The notes under the pieces: generated by a model
Told to the model about the DNA's origin: nothing
The model's database searches: none
What the model saw: the letters and a program-made list of their open reading frames with translations, nothing else
Part shown: positions 17,599-27,151 of the stretch, one piece after another
Numbering within the stretch: position 1 is the first letter of the stretch
How the letters are laid out: every line of letters begins with the position of its first letter
Position numbers and translations under genes: made by a program
DNA from: Phycisphaerae bacterium
GTDB lineage: Bacteria; Planctomycetota; Phycisphaerae; UBA1845; JAFGLZ01
Length of the DNA: 64,000 nt
Assembly (NCBI GenBank): GCA_016927755.1
Contig: JAFGLZ010000039.1
Coordinates: 1 to 64,000, forward strand
Direction of reading: 5' to 3'

Positions 17599-18231
17599 TC
17601 ACCGACTGCACAGCTCAACGATCAATTGCTCTTCGACAGGGATCTGCACGTCATCGCGCGTCGGCAGGGCCACCACGACGGCCTCCAGGCGATCGGGCGA
17701 CATCTGCAGCCACGGTTGCACGGTGCGAACGCCATCACCCTCGAGGTTCTGGCGGGCCAGCTTCTGGCTGCGCTCGCCTCCCTTGATGCTGATCTTGTCG
17801 CCTTGATCCACCCGGTAGCTCGGTCGATCCACCCGTCTGCCGTTGATGTAGACGTGCCCGTGACCGATCAACTGCCGCGCGCTCGGTCGTGACGGCGCGA
17901 ACCCGGCTTTGTATATCACGTTGTCCAGGCGACGCTCCAGCAGGCAGAGCAGGGCGATACCGGTGTTCTGTCGCAGCCGCTCGGCCTGGCGGAAGTAGCG
18001 TGAGAACTGGCGTTCGAAGACGCCGTAATACCGCTTGACCTTCTGCTTCTCGCGCAGCCGGACCGCATAGGGCGTGGCCTTGCCTCGTCGCCAGGAGTGC
18101 ATTCCAGGGGGATTGCTCCTGCCCTGGCGTTCCATCGCGCACTTGGCGGTTTCGCAACGGATGCCCTTGAGCATGAGCTTGACGCCTTCGCGTCGACAGA
18201 GCCGGCAAACTGGTCCCACGTGTCTAGACAT
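17599..18231 (-). CDS. rpsD: 30S ribosomal protein S4 (zinc-type)
   Basis: A 210-residue S4, one of the first proteins to bind 16S rRNA. The N-terminus keeps a Cys4 set (CRLC...CETAKC), so it is the zinc-binding form. The S4 RNA-binding domain is at about 98-160 (LLERRLDNVIYKAGFAPSRPSARQ). The ATG at 18231 (MSRHVGPVC) is preferred over upstream in-frame codons. It starts 5 bp after the rpsK stop codon. Confidence 0.97.
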   Translation of the reverse strand: MSRHVGPVCRLCRREGVKLMLKGIRCETAKCAMERQGRSNPPGMHSWRRGKATPYAVRLREKQKVKRYYGVFERQFSRYFRQAERLRQNTGIALLCLLERRLDNVIYKAGFAPSRPSARQLIGHGHVYINGRRVDRPSYRVDQGDKISIKGGERSQKLARQNLEGDGVRTVQPWLQMSPDRLEAVVVALPTRDDVQIPVEEQLIVELCSR

Positions 18232-18236
18232 TCGCT

Positions 18237-18638
18237 CTACACCCGACGTCGCTTCGCCGGCCTGCACCCGTTGTGCGGCAGCGGAGTGACGTCCTCAATG
18301 CTCAGAATCTTCAGCCCGGCCGACTGGAGCGCGGTGATGGCCGACTCGCGTCCAGATCCGGGCCCCTTGACCCTCACCTCGAGCTCGTTTACGCCCATCC
18401 GTTTGGCCTCGTTGGCGACGAACAGCGCCGCGCGCTGCGCCGCGAACGGCGTGCTCTTGCGCGTGCCGGAGAACTTTCGCTCCCCGCCGCCCACGGGCAC
18501 GGAGCCCGCCGACGCCCAACACAACGTATCCCCGCCGGGATCCGCGATCGTGATGATCGTGTTGTTGAACGTCGCCTTGATGTGCGCAATGGCTCGCGGC
18601 ACGCTCCGACGTACTCGTCGTTTGCTCGACTTAGCCAC
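18237..18638 (-). CDS. rpsK: 30S ribosomal protein S11
   Basis: A 133-residue S11 of the 30S platform ([19 protein letters not shown], ending [11 protein letters not shown]). The start is a GTG at 18638, preceded by an AAGGAG ribosome site, with the first residues being (M)[10 protein letters not shown]. It overlaps the 3' end of rpsM by 8 bp, so the two are translationally coupled. Confidence 0.97.
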   Translation of the reverse strand: MAKSSKRRVRRSVPRAIAHIKATFNNTIITIADPGGDTLCWASAGSVPVGGGERKFSGTRKSTPFAAQRAALFVANEAKRMGVNELEVRVKGPGSGRESAITALQSAGLKILSIEDVTPLPHNGCRPAKRRRV

Positions 18639-19020
18639 GATGCATCTCCTTGACGCCCTTCTTGCCCGCGACGGTCTTCCTCGGTCCCTTTCGCGTCCGG
18701 GCATTCGTCCGGGTACGCTGTCCGCGAACCGGCAGGCCGCGACGATGGCGCAGGCCGCGGTAGCATCCGATGTCCCGGAGCCTTGCGATGCTCTGCTGGA
18801 CCTGACGCCGCAGTTGGCCCTCGACCACGAAATCGCGGTCGATGATGCCGGCCAGCCGGGTAACCTCGTCTTCCGTCAACTTGCCCGCACGGAACGACTC
18901 GTCGATACCCGCTTCTTTCAAGATCCGCCGGCTCGCCGTCGGACCGATTCCGTGAATGTACGTCAGGGCGATCACCACCCGCTTCTCGTTCGGCACATCC
19001 ACGCCAGCAATACGGGGCAT
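18631..19020 (-). CDS. rpsM: 30S ribosomal protein S13
   Basis: A 129-residue S13 ([26 protein letters not shown]), ending in the usual [23 protein letters not shown] tail that contacts tRNA and the subunit bridge. It follows rpmJ by 55 bp and overlaps rpsK by 8 bp. Confidence 0.98.
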   Translation of the reverse strand: MPRIAGVDVPNEKRVVIALTYIHGIGPTASRRILKEAGIDESFRAGKLTEDEVTRLAGIIDRDFVVEGQLRRQVQQSIARLRDIGCYRGLRHRRGLPVRGQRTRTNARTRKGPRKTVAGKKGVKEMHRG

Positions 19021-19075
19021 ACTCGTCTCCCTTCAAACCGCGACTTCCGCGGCGCCCGTCACAACGGAGCCGCCG

Positions 19076-19189
19076 CTACCCCTGCCGCTGCTTGTGACGC
19101 GGGTTCGTGCAAATCACCCGCAAGACGCCTTTTCGTCTGATGACCTTGCAGTTCTCGCAGATCCGTTTGACGCTGCTTCGGACCTTCAT
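19076..19189 (-). CDS. rpmJ: 50S ribosomal protein L36 (zinc-type)
   Basis: A 37-residue reading frame, from ATG 19189 to a TAG at 19076-19078. It begins [17 protein letters not shown] and ends with a [11 protein letters not shown] segment. The Cys-x2-Cys, Cys and His zinc ligands of C+ L36 are all present. It sits at its conserved place before rpsM. infA, which normally lies between map and rpmJ, is absent here: only 44 bp separate the two genes. Confidence 0.95.
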   Translation of the reverse strand: MKVRSSVKRICENCKVIRRKGVLRVICTNPRHKQRQG

Positions 19190-19233
19190 CTCAACACCCT
19201 CTGATCAAACGTTGCGAACCGAGCGGACCGTCG

Positions 19234-20019
19234 TCATCGACCGTCCGTCAGCACATCCACCCCGTCTTCGGTCACGGCGAGCATATGTTCAAAATGCGCC
19301 GCCCACTTCCCATCCCGCGTCACGACCGTCCAACCCGTTCCGTCCGAGGCGTATTGGACTCGGGCCGTTCCCATATTGATCATCGGCTCAACCGCCAGCA
19401 CGAGGCCCGGCTCCAAGCGGATGTCATTCTGCCGAAGATTCCGGTCCGCGAAGTTCGGCACCTTTGGGTCTTCCCACATCTCGCGGCCGATCCCATGACC
19501 GACGAAATCCCGAACAACGCCGTAGCCGGCATCCTCTGCGTATTTCTGCATTTCGGCCGCCACGTCGCTCCACCGCCCCCCCGGACGCATCCGATCGATC
19601 GCGATCCGCAGGACTTCCTGCGTCACGTCCAGCAACCCCTGCGCCTGGGGCGATATCTTTCCGACGGGGTGGGTCACGGCCGCGTCGCCGCAGTACCCGT
19701 CCAATCGAACGCCGACATCGATGCTGACGATGTCTCCCTCTTTCAGCACCCTCGGCCCCGGGATCCCGTGAACGACCTCCTCGTTCACGCTGGCGCAAAT
19801 CGCGCTGGGGTACGGCATCTTGGCCTGGGGCGTCCGTTGCCCCTTAAACAGGGCCTCGGCGCCCGCCGAGCCGATCATCTCATCCGCGATCCCATCCAGC
19901 GAGGCCGTCGTCACCCCGGGCCGGACTGCCTGTCGAATCGCCTCGTGGATCTCATGGACCAGCCGACCGGCCGCACGCATTAACTCGATCTCACGCAGGC
20001 TTTTCTTGACCATGGCCAT
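19234..20019 (-). CDS. map: Type I methionine aminopeptidase
   Basis: A 261-residue cytoplasmic enzyme removing the initiator Met from nascent proteins. The metal ligands are visible in order: Asp in IDVGV, Asp in CGDAA, His in FVGHGIG, Glu in VEPM and Glu in HFEHML. The length is typical. It follows adk (93 bp gap) in the spc-operon position shared by many bacteria. The start could be MAMVKK (20019) or the second Met two codons on. Confidence 0.97.
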   Translation of the reverse strand: MAMVKKSLREIELMRAAGRLVHEIHEAIRQAVRPGVTTASLDGIADEMIGSAGAEALFKGQRTPQAKMPYPSAICASVNEEVVHGIPGPRVLKEGDIVSIDVGVRLDGYCGDAAVTHPVGKISPQAQGLLDVTQEVLRIAIDRMRPGGRWSDVAAEMQKYAEDAGYGVVRDFVGHGIGREMWEDPKVPNFADRNLRQNDIRLEPGLVLAVEPMINMGTARVQYASDGTGWTVVTRDGKWAAHFEHMLAVTEDGVDVLTDGR

Positions 20020-20112
20020 TGGCTGTCGGACTCTTCTCCGGCCCGTTTCTCTCGTCGAGACTCCTGTCAGGTCGGCATCGGGAACGGCACAAAGCCGCCG
20101 GCCCGCGCCCCC

Positions 20113-20754
20113 CTACCGGCACGCCGACTCGACGGACACGGCCACCTCGTCCACGGTCTTTGCGCCGTCGACCTCTCGCAACAACGCCTTGTCGCGATAG
20201 TACGCCGTTAGGGGGGCCGTTTGCTCATGGTACGTCTCGAGCCGCTGCCGAACGACCTCTTCGGTGTCGTCCGGCCGAATCGTCAGCTCCCCGCATCCGT
20301 TGTCGCACTGCCCCTCGGCCTTGGGCGGATTGAACTCCACGTGATACACCGCCCCGCATTTCGAGCAGCTTCGCCTCCCCATGAGCCGGCCCGCGACCTT
20401 ATCATCCGCCACCACCAGGTCGACGACGCGGTCGATCTTCTTGCCGACGCCGGCAAGCTTGGCATCCAGCGCTTCGGCCTGGAGGCGGGTCCGCGGGAAT
20501 CCGTCGAGGAGGACCCCGTCACCGGCGTCCGGCCCGTCGATCTGGGCCACCATCATCGACACCACAAGGTCGTCGGGCACGAGCTTCCCGGCGTCCATGA
20601 ACTCCTGGGCCTTCTTGCCGAGTTCCGTCCCCGCCTTGCGTTCCGCCCTGAGGATGTCGCCGCTACTCAGATGCTTGAGCCCGAAGGCCTGGGCGACGCG
20701 CTTGGCCTGCGTTCCCTTGCCCGCCCCGGGAGGCCCCAAGAGGATCACGTTCAT
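20113..20754 (-). CDS. adk: Adenylate kinase (zinc-LID form)
   Basis: A 213-residue kinase interconverting ATP + AMP and 2 ADP. It has the P-loop GPPGAGKGTQA (8-18), the DGFPRT motif for AMP binding and a LID with CSKC...CDNGC zinc ligands. The start codon overlaps the secY stop by 4 bp (ATGA), indicating translational coupling. Confidence 0.98.
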   Translation of the reverse strand: MNVILLGPPGAGKGTQAKRVAQAFGLKHLSSGDILRAERKAGTELGKKAQEFMDAGKLVPDDLVVSMMVAQIDGPDAGDGVLLDGFPRTRLQAEALDAKLAGVGKKIDRVVDLVVADDKVAGRLMGRRSCSKCGAVYHVEFNPPKAEGQCDNGCGELTIRPDDTEEVVRQRLETYHEQTAPLTAYYRDKALLREVDGAKTVDEVAVSVESACR

Positions 20755-22109
20755 GCATAGGCTCCCTTGATCCGGCCGCCGCCCTCACTACCGAGGAACC
20801 CGCTGTAGTTCCGCATGATCAGTTGGGCCTCGATCCGCTGGACCAGATCCAACGCCACGCTGACCACGATGAGCAGACCCGTCCCGCCCAGGAACGCCGA
20901 CACGCTGAACGGGATGTCCAGCCAGATCGCCACGACCGACGGGATCACGGCGATGATGGCAAGGAACCCGGCCCCCACGTAGGTGATCCGCTCCATGACC
21001 TTCTCGAGGTAGTCGGCCGTTCGTTTTCCTGGACGAAGCCCGGGAATGAAGCTCCCGTAGTCCCGGAGCTGGTCGGCCATCTCCTTAGGCTGAAACTGGA
21101 CCGTCGTCCAGAAGTACGCAAAGAAGTAGATCAGCCCGATGTACGTCAGCTCGTAGATATACGCCCCAGGACGCATCGCGTCGGCCAAGAGGCCCCATCC
21201 ACTCCAATGAAACGCCGTGGTCAGCCATTGCAGGATGATGCCCGGGAAGATCAGCAAGGAGCTGGCGAAGATGATCGGCATGACCCCGCCGTGATTGACC
21301 CGAAGGGGCAGGTACTGTCGCTGCCCGCCGTAGACCCGTCGCCCGCGCGTTTGCTTAGCCTGCTGGATCGGGATCCGACGCTGGCCCTGAGTGATGAGAA
21401 TCGACCCGGCGACCACCGCCACGAACGCCACGATCAGGAACAGGATCTTGCTCGGGTCCATGGCGCTGCGACCGCCCATCCCTCCCATGCGTTCGGCGTT
21501 CTGGGCGACCATGATCACCGCCTGGGGCATCCGAGCCACGATACCGGCCATGATGATAAGGCTGATGCCGTTTCCGATCCCGTACTCGTCGATCTGTTCG
21601 CCAAGCCACATGAGGAAGATCGTGCCCGTCGTCAGGCCGACGACGACCATCAACCGCACCGACCACCAGTTGGCGTAGTCGGCCATCAGCAGGCCCTGTC
21701 GGCTCATGTAGTTCAGCCAGAAGAACGCCTGCACCAGGCACAACCCCACCGTGGCATAGCGGGTGTATTCCTGTATCTTCTTCTGGCCGGTCTGGCCTTC
21801 CTTCTTGAGCCGCTCCAGGGCGGGGATTACCGTGACCAGGAGCTGGAAGATAATCGCGGCGGAGATGTAAGGCATGATCCCCAGACCGAAGATGGTGCTC
21901 TGTTGGAGATCGCCCCCGGTGAAGATCGCGAAGTACTCGGCCACCTGTCCGGCCCCGCCGCCGCTGAAGTGCTTGGCGAGGGATTCCTGGTTCACGCCCG
22001 GCAGGGGCATGAAGAACCCGATCCGGTAGATCGCGAGCATGCCCAGCGTGAAGAACAGCTTGTTCCTCAACTCCGGGACCTTAAAGATGTTCAGAAACGC
22101 GCTTAGCAT
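20751..22109 (-). CDS. secY: Preprotein translocase subunit SecY
   Basis: A 452-residue inner-membrane channel protein of the Sec translocon with about ten TM helices. It begins MLSAFLNIFKVPELRNKLFFTLGMLAIYRIG, and the conserved GNGISLIIMAGI and GLRPGKRTADYLEKVM segments are present. It lies 5 bp after rplO and overlaps adk by 4 bp. Confidence 0.98.
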   Translation of the reverse strand: MLSAFLNIFKVPELRNKLFFTLGMLAIYRIGFFMPLPGVNQESLAKHFSGGGAGQVAEYFAIFTGGDLQQSTIFGLGIMPYISAAIIFQLLVTVIPALERLKKEGQTGQKKIQEYTRYATVGLCLVQAFFWLNYMSRQGLLMADYANWWSVRLMVVVGLTTGTIFLMWLGEQIDEYGIGNGISLIIMAGIVARMPQAVIMVAQNAERMGGMGGRSAMDPSKILFLIVAFVAVVAGSILITQGQRRIPIQQAKQTRGRRVYGGQRQYLPLRVNHGGVMPIIFASSLLIFPGIILQWLTTAFHWSGWGLLADAMRPGAYIYELTYIGLIYFFAYFWTTVQFQPKEMADQLRDYGSFIPGLRPGKRTADYLEKVMERITYVGAGFLAIIAVIPSVVAIWLDIPFSVSAFLGGTGLLIVVSVALDLVQRIEAQLIMRNYSGFLGSEGGGRIKGAYA

Positions 22110-22114
22110 GGCAC

Positions 22115-22570
22115 TCAGCCGATCGTCTTGGCCTGGCCGCCCACGGCGGCGATCTTCTCCCGCGCCGACTTGCTGAACTTCTCCGCCTCAACCGTCAGCT
22201 TCTTGCTGAGCGTCCCCTCTCCGAGGATCTTGATCGGCAGGGGATGCTTGCCGCCGCGAACCAGCCCGGCGGCAATCAGGCTCTCTTGGTTGACCGTCCG
22301 GCCCGGCTCGAACCGCGAGTCGAGATCACCCACGTTGACGACCTCGTACACGGTCCGGAAGTTGGCGTTGTTGAACCCTCGCTTGGGCAGTCGTCGGAAG
22401 AGGGGCATCTGCCCGCCCTCGGCTAACGGCCTGACGCCACCTCCTGCCCGGGCGTTACAGCCCTTGTGCCCGCGACCGGACGTCTTGCCCTGGCCGCTGG
22501 CCTCGCCCCGGCCGAGCCGCTTGCGAGGCTTGTGGCTGCCGGCCTTCTTGGTTACTTCACTGAGTTTCAC
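22115..22570 (-). CDS. rplO: 50S ribosomal protein L15
   Basis: A 151-residue L15. The Gly/Arg-rich N-terminus (RKRLGRGEASGQGKTSGRGHKGCNAR) inserts into 23S rRNA, and the globular part follows. It is 54 bp after rpsE. That gap is too small for rpmD (L30), which is normally found here. Confidence 0.97.
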   Translation of the reverse strand: MKLSEVTKKAGSHKPRKRLGRGEASGQGKTSGRGHKGCNARAGGGVRPLAEGGQMPLFRRLPKRGFNNANFRTVYEVVNVGDLDSRFEPGRTVNQESLIAAGLVRGGKHPLPIKILGEGTLSKKLTVEAEKFSKSAREKIAAVGGQAKTIG

Positions 22571-22624
22571 GCCCAGTCTCCCCTTGAGTCATGCCGGGTC
22601 GGACTCGACCCGAAACGCCGTCGG

Positions 22625-23131
22625 CTAGGACGAATGGATCTTGACGCCGCGTAGCTGCTCGACCATCTCCTTGGTGCGAAGCTGCATCAGACCGTCCATC
22701 GCGGCCTTGACCAGATTCTTCGGGCTGTTGCTGCCGTAGCTCTTGGTGAGGACGTCGTGGACGCCCGCCAACTCGAGCACCGGACGGACACTGCCTCCAG
22801 CGATGACGCCCGTTCCCTCGCTGGCCGGTACCATGACGACCTTGCTCGAACCGTATCGCCCGATGACCCGGTGCGGAATCGTCGTTCCCTTGAGTTGAAT
22901 CTTGAGCATGGCCTTGCGGGCGTTCTTGATGCCTTTTTCGACGGCCGGTGGGACCTCGCGGGCCTTGCCATACCCGACACCCACGCTCCCCGAACGGTCG
23001 CCCACAACGACCAGGGCCGAGAAGCTGAAGCGGCGACCACCCCGGACCACAGTGGCGCAGCGATAGACCTTTACCACCTGTTCCTCAACGACGCTCTCAT
23101 CATCAACACGCGGGGTATAGTCGCGAGCCAT
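22625..23131 (-). CDS. rpsE: 30S ribosomal protein S5
   Basis: A 168-residue S5, a decoding-fidelity protein of the small subunit. The dsRNA-binding half contains EEQVVKVYRCATVVRGGRRFSFSALVVVGD, and the C-terminal half has VIAGGSVRPVLELAGV. It follows rplR by 61 bp. Confidence 0.98.
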   Translation of the reverse strand: MARDYTPRVDDESVVEEQVVKVYRCATVVRGGRRFSFSALVVVGDRSGSVGVGYGKAREVPPAVEKGIKNARKAMLKIQLKGTTIPHRVIGRYGSSKVVMVPASEGTGVIAGGSVRPVLELAGVHDVLTKSYGSNSPKNLVKAAMDGLMQLRTKEMVEQLRGVKIHSS

Positions 23132-23192
23132 TGGGACCTCGATTCCTTACCTATCGCCGACCGCTCCTCGCCGACGCCTGCTTTGCCACGCC

Positions 23193-23561
23193 TCAGAAAA
23201 CCAAGCCGCCCTTTCGGGCCGAATCCGCCAGCTCCTTCACGCGACCGTGGTACCGGTACCCGTTTCGATCGAAGGTCACGGTCAGGATGCCCTTCCCCTT
23301 GGCCAACTCGGCCAACTGGGCCCCGACCACGACCGCAGCGGCCTTGTTGCCGCCGTAGGCCACCTTATCGCGCACCGCCTTGTCGCGCGTGCTGGCCGCG
23401 ACCAACGTCCGCCCCGTCATGTCGTCGACGACCTGGGCGTAGATGTTCTTGTGGCTGCGAAAGACCGTCAGCCTCGGGCGCTCAGACGTTCCGAATACCC
23501 GCTTGCGAACCCGAATCTTCCGCCGTCGTCGCTGCGCTTGCTTAAGCCGGTTTGCATCCAT
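23193..23561 (-). CDS. rplR: 50S ribosomal protein L18
   Basis: A 122-residue L18 that bridges 5S rRNA to the large subunit. It begins [22 protein letters not shown], and the ending [19 protein letters not shown] is typical. The ATG at 23561 is chosen because upstream in-frame codons do not resemble L18. Confidence 0.96.
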   Translation of the reverse strand: MDANRLKQAQRRRRKIRVRKRVFGTSERPRLTVFRSHKNIYAQVVDDMTGRTLVAASTRDKAVRDKVAYGGNKAAAVVVGAQLAELAKGKGILTVTFDRNGYRYHGRVKELADSARKGGLVF

Positions 23562-23633
23562 ATCACTCTTCCAGACGTTGCCCCGCGTTCGGTCGGCGTC
23601 GCCGGCCCGATCCGGACAACCCAAACGACCCAC

Positions 23634-24233
23634 CTACGACCCACCACCGACAAACGCCTTACCGGGCAGCCGCTTGACGTACTCGTCGGCGTAGCGAATT
23701 CCCTTGCCCTTGTAGGGTTCGGGCGGACGAATCCGCCGGAGGTCGGCCGCGAACTGATGGACCTTCTGCTTGTCCGTTCCTCTGATGGTCAATCTGGCCG
23801 GCACGTCATTTCCGCGAGCGGCCGGGACGTCCACCTGGACCTCGACGCCGTCGGGAACCGGGATCTCGAACTGCGCCGGGGCGTTGAGACCTCGTCCCAT
23901 GTAGCCGCAGTTGAGCATGAGCTTGTTGCCCTGCAGATTGCAGCCGTAACCGGCGCCGTAGATCTCCAGCTTTTTCTCGTATCCCTTCGTCAGCCCGACG
24001 ACCATGTTGTTGATCAGCGATCGAGTCAGGCCGTGGAGCGATCGGTGCTGGCGGGAATCGCTCGGGCGAGTCACCGTCACCTGCTTGGCCCCCTGGTCCA
24101 CCTCGACCGCCATCTCCGGGACGACGCACACGCTCAAGGACTTGTCGTCCTTGGTCACGGTGACGGTCCGTCCGCTGACGGTCACCTTGATGCCATCGGG
24201 AATCGGGATGGGTTGTTTGCCTACGCGCGACAT
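23634..24233 (-). CDS. rplF: 50S ribosomal protein L6
   Basis: A 199-residue L6, about 20 longer than usual because of an insertion near residues 100-120. It begins MSRVGKQPIPIPDGIKVTV and ends RRIRPPEPYKGKGIRYADE. It lies near the factor-binding site of the 50S subunit. It follows rpsH by 15 bp. Confidence 0.97.
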   Translation of the reverse strand: MSRVGKQPIPIPDGIKVTVSGRTVTVTKDDKSLSVCVVPEMAVEVDQGAKQVTVTRPSDSRQHRSLHGLTRSLINNMVVGLTKGYEKKLEIYGAGYGCNLQGNKLMLNCGYMGRGLNAPAQFEIPVPDGVEVQVDVPAARGNDVPARLTIRGTDKQKVHQFAADLRRIRPPEPYKGKGIRYADEYVKRLPGKAFVGGGS

Positions 24234-24248
24234 TCCCTTACACCTCGA

Positions 24249-24644
24249 CTAGTAAACCGTGCAGAGCAATTCCCCGCCGACGTTCCTCTCCCGGCAGACG
24301 CGATCACTCAAGACGCCCTGGCTCGTGGAGACGATTGCGATGCCCAATCCGTCCAAGACCCGAGGCAGATCCTTCGATTTCATGTGCCTGCGGCAACCGG
24401 GCTTGCTGGCACGATCGATCTTACTGATCACCTGCTCGCCCTCGGGACCGTATTTCAGCGTGATCCGCAGGATGCCCTGCTTGTCATCCTCGATGACGTC
24501 ATAGTCCGCCACGTAGCCTTCTTCCTTCAACACCTTGGCAATGCCGACCTTGAGCTTCGAGCTCGGGATCCGGACCTCCGGGCGCTTGATCCGGACGCCG
24601 TTGCGGATGCGCGTCAACATGTCGGCAATCGGGTCACTCCACAT
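24249..24644 (-). CDS. rpsH: 30S ribosomal protein S8
   Basis: A 131-residue S8 (DPIADMLTRIRNGVRIKRPEVRIPSSKLK; STSQGVLSDRVCRERNVGGELL). S8 binds helix 21 of 16S rRNA and in some bacteria represses the spc operon. It follows rpsN by 29 bp. Confidence 0.97.
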   Translation of the reverse strand: MWSDPIADMLTRIRNGVRIKRPEVRIPSSKLKVGIAKVLKEEGYVADYDVIEDDKQGILRITLKYGPEGEQVISKIDRASKPGCRRHMKSKDLPRVLDGLGIAIVSTSQGVLSDRVCRERNVGGELLCTVY

Positions 24645-24673
24645 CGTCTGCTCCGATCAATGGCCTGGTCCGG

Positions 24674-24859
24674 CTACCAACTGGCCTTCTTCACACCGGG
24701 GATCTTGCCCTGGTTGGCCAGCGTGCGGAAACAAATGCGACAGAGGCGGAACTTCCGGTAGACCGCCCGGGGCCGCCCACACAACTCACATCTCCGGTAG
24801 CCCCGGACCTTGAACTTCGGCTTCCGGTTACACTTGACGATCAACGATTTCCGTGCCAT
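24674..24859 (-). CDS. rpsN: 30S ribosomal protein S14 (type Z, zinc-binding)
   Basis: A 61-residue short S14 with the Cys4 zinc knuckle CELC...CRIC and the ending [15 protein letters not shown]. It is the zinc-dependent form and sits between rplE and rpsH. Confidence 0.97.
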   Translation of the reverse strand: MARKSLIVKCNRKPKFKVRGYRRCELCGRPRAVYRKFRLCRICFRTLANQGKIPGVKKASW

Positions 24860-24940
24860 CCAACCTGTCCCTGCCTGTCTTCGGCCCTCCGCCCGGACGG
24901 GCTCAAGCGAGCCTCCGCGCGGGACCGGCCCACTGGCATA

Positions 24941-25480
24941 TTACGTCCGAAACGGCATCCCCATCATCGACAGCAACTGGCGTCCTTCGGTATCGTTCCG
25001 GGCCGTCGTGATGATCGTGATGTTCATCCCCTGCTGATGCTCGACCTTGTTCGGGTCGACCTCGGGGAACACGGTCTGCTCGCTCAGGCCCAGGGAATAG
25101 TTGCCCCGACCGTCGAAGCTCTGCGGATCAAGCCCGCGGAAGTCGCGAACGCGCGGGATGGCGAGGCTGATCAGGCGATCGAGAAACTCGTACATCCGCC
25201 GGCGACGCAGCGTGACCTTCAGGCCGATGTCCTGGCCCTTGCGGAGCTTGAAGTTCGAGACGCTCTTGCGCGCCCGGCACAGCACCGGTTTCTGCCCGGT
25301 GACCATGGCGAGTTCCTTGGCGGCGGGTTCGAGAAACTTCTTGTCCTGCGCCGCCCGCCCGATTCCCATCGAGACGATCACTTTCTCGATGCGGGGAACG
25401 CTCAGGGGGTTCTCGCGTCCGATCTCCTTGGCCAGGGCCGGCGCCACCTCATTCCGATATTTGTCTACCAACCGTACCAT
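24941..25480 (-). CDS. rplE: 50S ribosomal protein L5
   Basis: A 179-residue L5 of the central protuberance, contacting 5S rRNA and P-site tRNA. Visible blocks are LSVPRIEKVIVSMGIG, GLKVTLRRRRMYEFLDRL and IPRVRDFRGL. It follows rplX by 73 bp. Confidence 0.97.
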   Translation of the reverse strand: MVRLVDKYRNEVAPALAKEIGRENPLSVPRIEKVIVSMGIGRAAQDKKFLEPAAKELAMVTGQKPVLCRARKSVSNFKLRKGQDIGLKVTLRRRRMYEFLDRLISLAIPRVRDFRGLDPQSFDGRGNYSLGLSEQTVFPEVDPNKVEHQQGMNITIITTARNDTEGRQLLSMMGMPFRT

Positions 25481-25553
25481 CGCCGACTACTCTTTCATCA
25501 TCACGCTGCCTGCATCCGCCGCGCAGCTCGAACCCGACGCCTTCGTCCAATGA

Positions 25554-25943
25554 CTATGACTCGGCTTGGCCCTTGCTCGCGGTCGAGGATCCCTCCGATC
25601 GCGCCCGAGTCAGCTCCCCCAAGGCCGTTCCGCCCAGGGTCACTCGCCGTTTGGACGTCACCTTGCCCGACGCGTCCCGTTCGGCGACGAATCGCACGCG
25701 CGATCCCCGCCCGGTCTTCGGGTCGACGGGCAACACGTTGGAAATGTGGATCGGGGCCTCCTTCTGGAGCCGTCCGCCCTGCGGATTCCGCCGGCTCGGA
25801 CGGACATGGCGAAAGACCATGTTCGCCCCTTCGACCACGATCATGTTCTTCTTGGGGAGGATCCGCAGCACGCGGCCCTGCTGACCTTTGTGGTCACCGC
25901 TGATCACTTCCACCAAGTCGCCCTTGCGGACGTGTCGAGCCAT
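25554..25943 (-). CDS. rplX: 50S ribosomal protein L24
   Basis: A 129-residue L24 with the KOW motif near the start (VRKGDLVEVISGDHKGQQGRV). It initiates large-subunit assembly. It is about 20-25 residues longer than usual because of a Ser/Ala/Gly-rich C-terminal tail (SEGSSTASKGQAES). Confidence 0.96.
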   Translation of the reverse strand: MARHVRKGDLVEVISGDHKGQQGRVLRILPKKNMIVVEGANMVFRHVRPSRRNPQGGRLQKEAPIHISNVLPVDPKTGRGSRVRFVAERDASGKVTSKRRVTLGGTALGELTRARSEGSSTASKGQAES

Positions 25944-26023
25944 CGCTCTACTCCCGACTTCAACGCTGGGGCCACTGGCGGTCCCACCGGTTCATTCCTG
26001 TCCTGGACCGGCCCGGAGGCCCG

Positions 26024-26440
26024 CTAGACCACCTCGCTGGCCAGCGAGATGATCTTCATATATCCCTTTTCCCTCAACTCGCGAGCCACCGCGCCGAAGA
26101 TGCGCGTGCCCTTCGGGCTGCCGTCGTCGTTGATGATCACGCCGGCGTTGCTGTCGAACCGGACGTACGACCCGTCGTCGCGACGGACCGGCTTGCGGGT
26201 CCGCACCACGACGCAGCGGACCTTGCGGCGGCTGGACTTCTCGCTCCGGTCCTTGCCCGAGGCGAACTCGCTGTTGGGCATCGCGTCCTTGACGGTGCAG
26301 ACGACCACGTCGCCCACGGACGCGGTGCGAAGCCTCTTCTTGCCCGTTCGGGCCGTCGAGTGGCCCAGCACCTGGATGACCTGCGCCCGACGAGCACCGG
26401 TGTTGTCCGCGATGTCGAGCATGGTTTGCATTTGAATCAT
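26024..26440 (-). CDS. rplN: 50S ribosomal protein L14 with a short insertion
   Basis: A 138-residue L14 (usual about 122) starting [20 protein letters not shown]. The extra length is a Ser/Lys/Arg-rich insertion near residues 55-75 ([18 protein letters not shown]), just before the [11 protein letters not shown] strand. L14 sits at the subunit interface, so the loop may project there. Confidence 0.96.
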   Translation of the reverse strand: MIQMQTMLDIADNTGARRAQVIQVLGHSTARTGKKRLRTASVGDVVVCTVKDAMPNSEFASGKDRSEKSSRRKVRCVVVRTRKPVRRDDGSYVRFDSNAGVIINDDGSPKGTRIFGAVARELREKGYMKIISLASEVV

Positions 26441-26513
26441 CTTGACTGCTCCCCCCGTTCGCTACGACGGGGCCGCCTTGGGCCCGAGTCCGTCGGGCCA
26501 GATCCGGACCTCT

Positions 26514-26831
26514 CTAACCCGCCACGGCCTTGATGACTCGAACCAGTCGCCAGTTCTTGGTCTTGCTGATCGGGCGGCATTCCGCCACCTCGACCATGTC
26601 GCCGACCTTGGCCTCATTGGCCTCGTCGTGGGCGTGGAGCTTGGTCCGCCGGCGCATGAACTTCCCGTACTTCTCGTGCCGGACCAGGTAGTCCACCGCA
26701 ACGGTAATCGTCTTGTCCCCACGATCGCTGACGACGGTGCCCGTCCGCCGCCGCCGGTGACGGCGTTTCCTCGGGCCGGTACCCTTGTCGGTCGTCTTGG
26801 GTGAGATCGCCGTGTTTGGTTCGTCTGCCAT
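26514..26831 (-). CDS. rpsQ: 30S ribosomal protein S17
   Basis: A 105-residue S17 with the OB-fold core ([29 protein letters not shown]). It is extended by about 25 basic residues at the N-terminus ([16 protein letters not shown]). It follows rpmC by 56 bp. Confidence 0.95.
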   Translation of the reverse strand: MADEPNTAISPKTTDKGTGPRKRRHRRRRTGTVVSDRGDKTITVAVDYLVRHEKYGKFMRRRTKLHAHDEANEAKVGDMVEVAECRPISKTKNWRLVRVIKAVAG

Positions 26832-26887
26832 CGCCTATCCTTCTATCCTCAACCGACGTCCGTGAGACGCCACCCATTCGATCGGGC

Positions 26888-27136
26888 CTATCCGCCCGCC
26901 TTGTGCGTCGCGATCGCTTCCAGGTGATACTGCTTCTGCTCGATGTCCTGCTCGCCCCGCTCCCGCAAGACCGTGAACACGCGTGCGATGTCCCGCTTGG
27001 TCTTGCCCAGTTGCGTCGGATTCTCGAGCTTCTCCGTCACCGCCTGACTTCGAAGATCGAACAGGTGGCGGCGCAGGCGATCCAACTCGCTCATCAATTC
27101 CTCGGTCGACAGCTCACGAATCTCAATGACCTTCAC
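26888..27136 (-). CDS. rpmC: 50S ribosomal protein L29
   Basis: An 82-residue L29, two long helices (MKVIEIRELSTEELMSELDRLRRHLFDLR; NPTQLGKTKRDIARVFTVL) at the exit tunnel rim. It starts 15 bp after rplP. It is 10-15 residues longer than most homologs at the C-terminus. Confidence 0.95.
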   Translation of the reverse strand: MKVIEIRELSTEELMSELDRLRRHLFDLRSQAVTEKLENPTQLGKTKRDIARVFTVLRERGEQDIEQKQYHLEAIATHKAGG

Positions 27137-27151
27137 GACACCGCACTCCTG

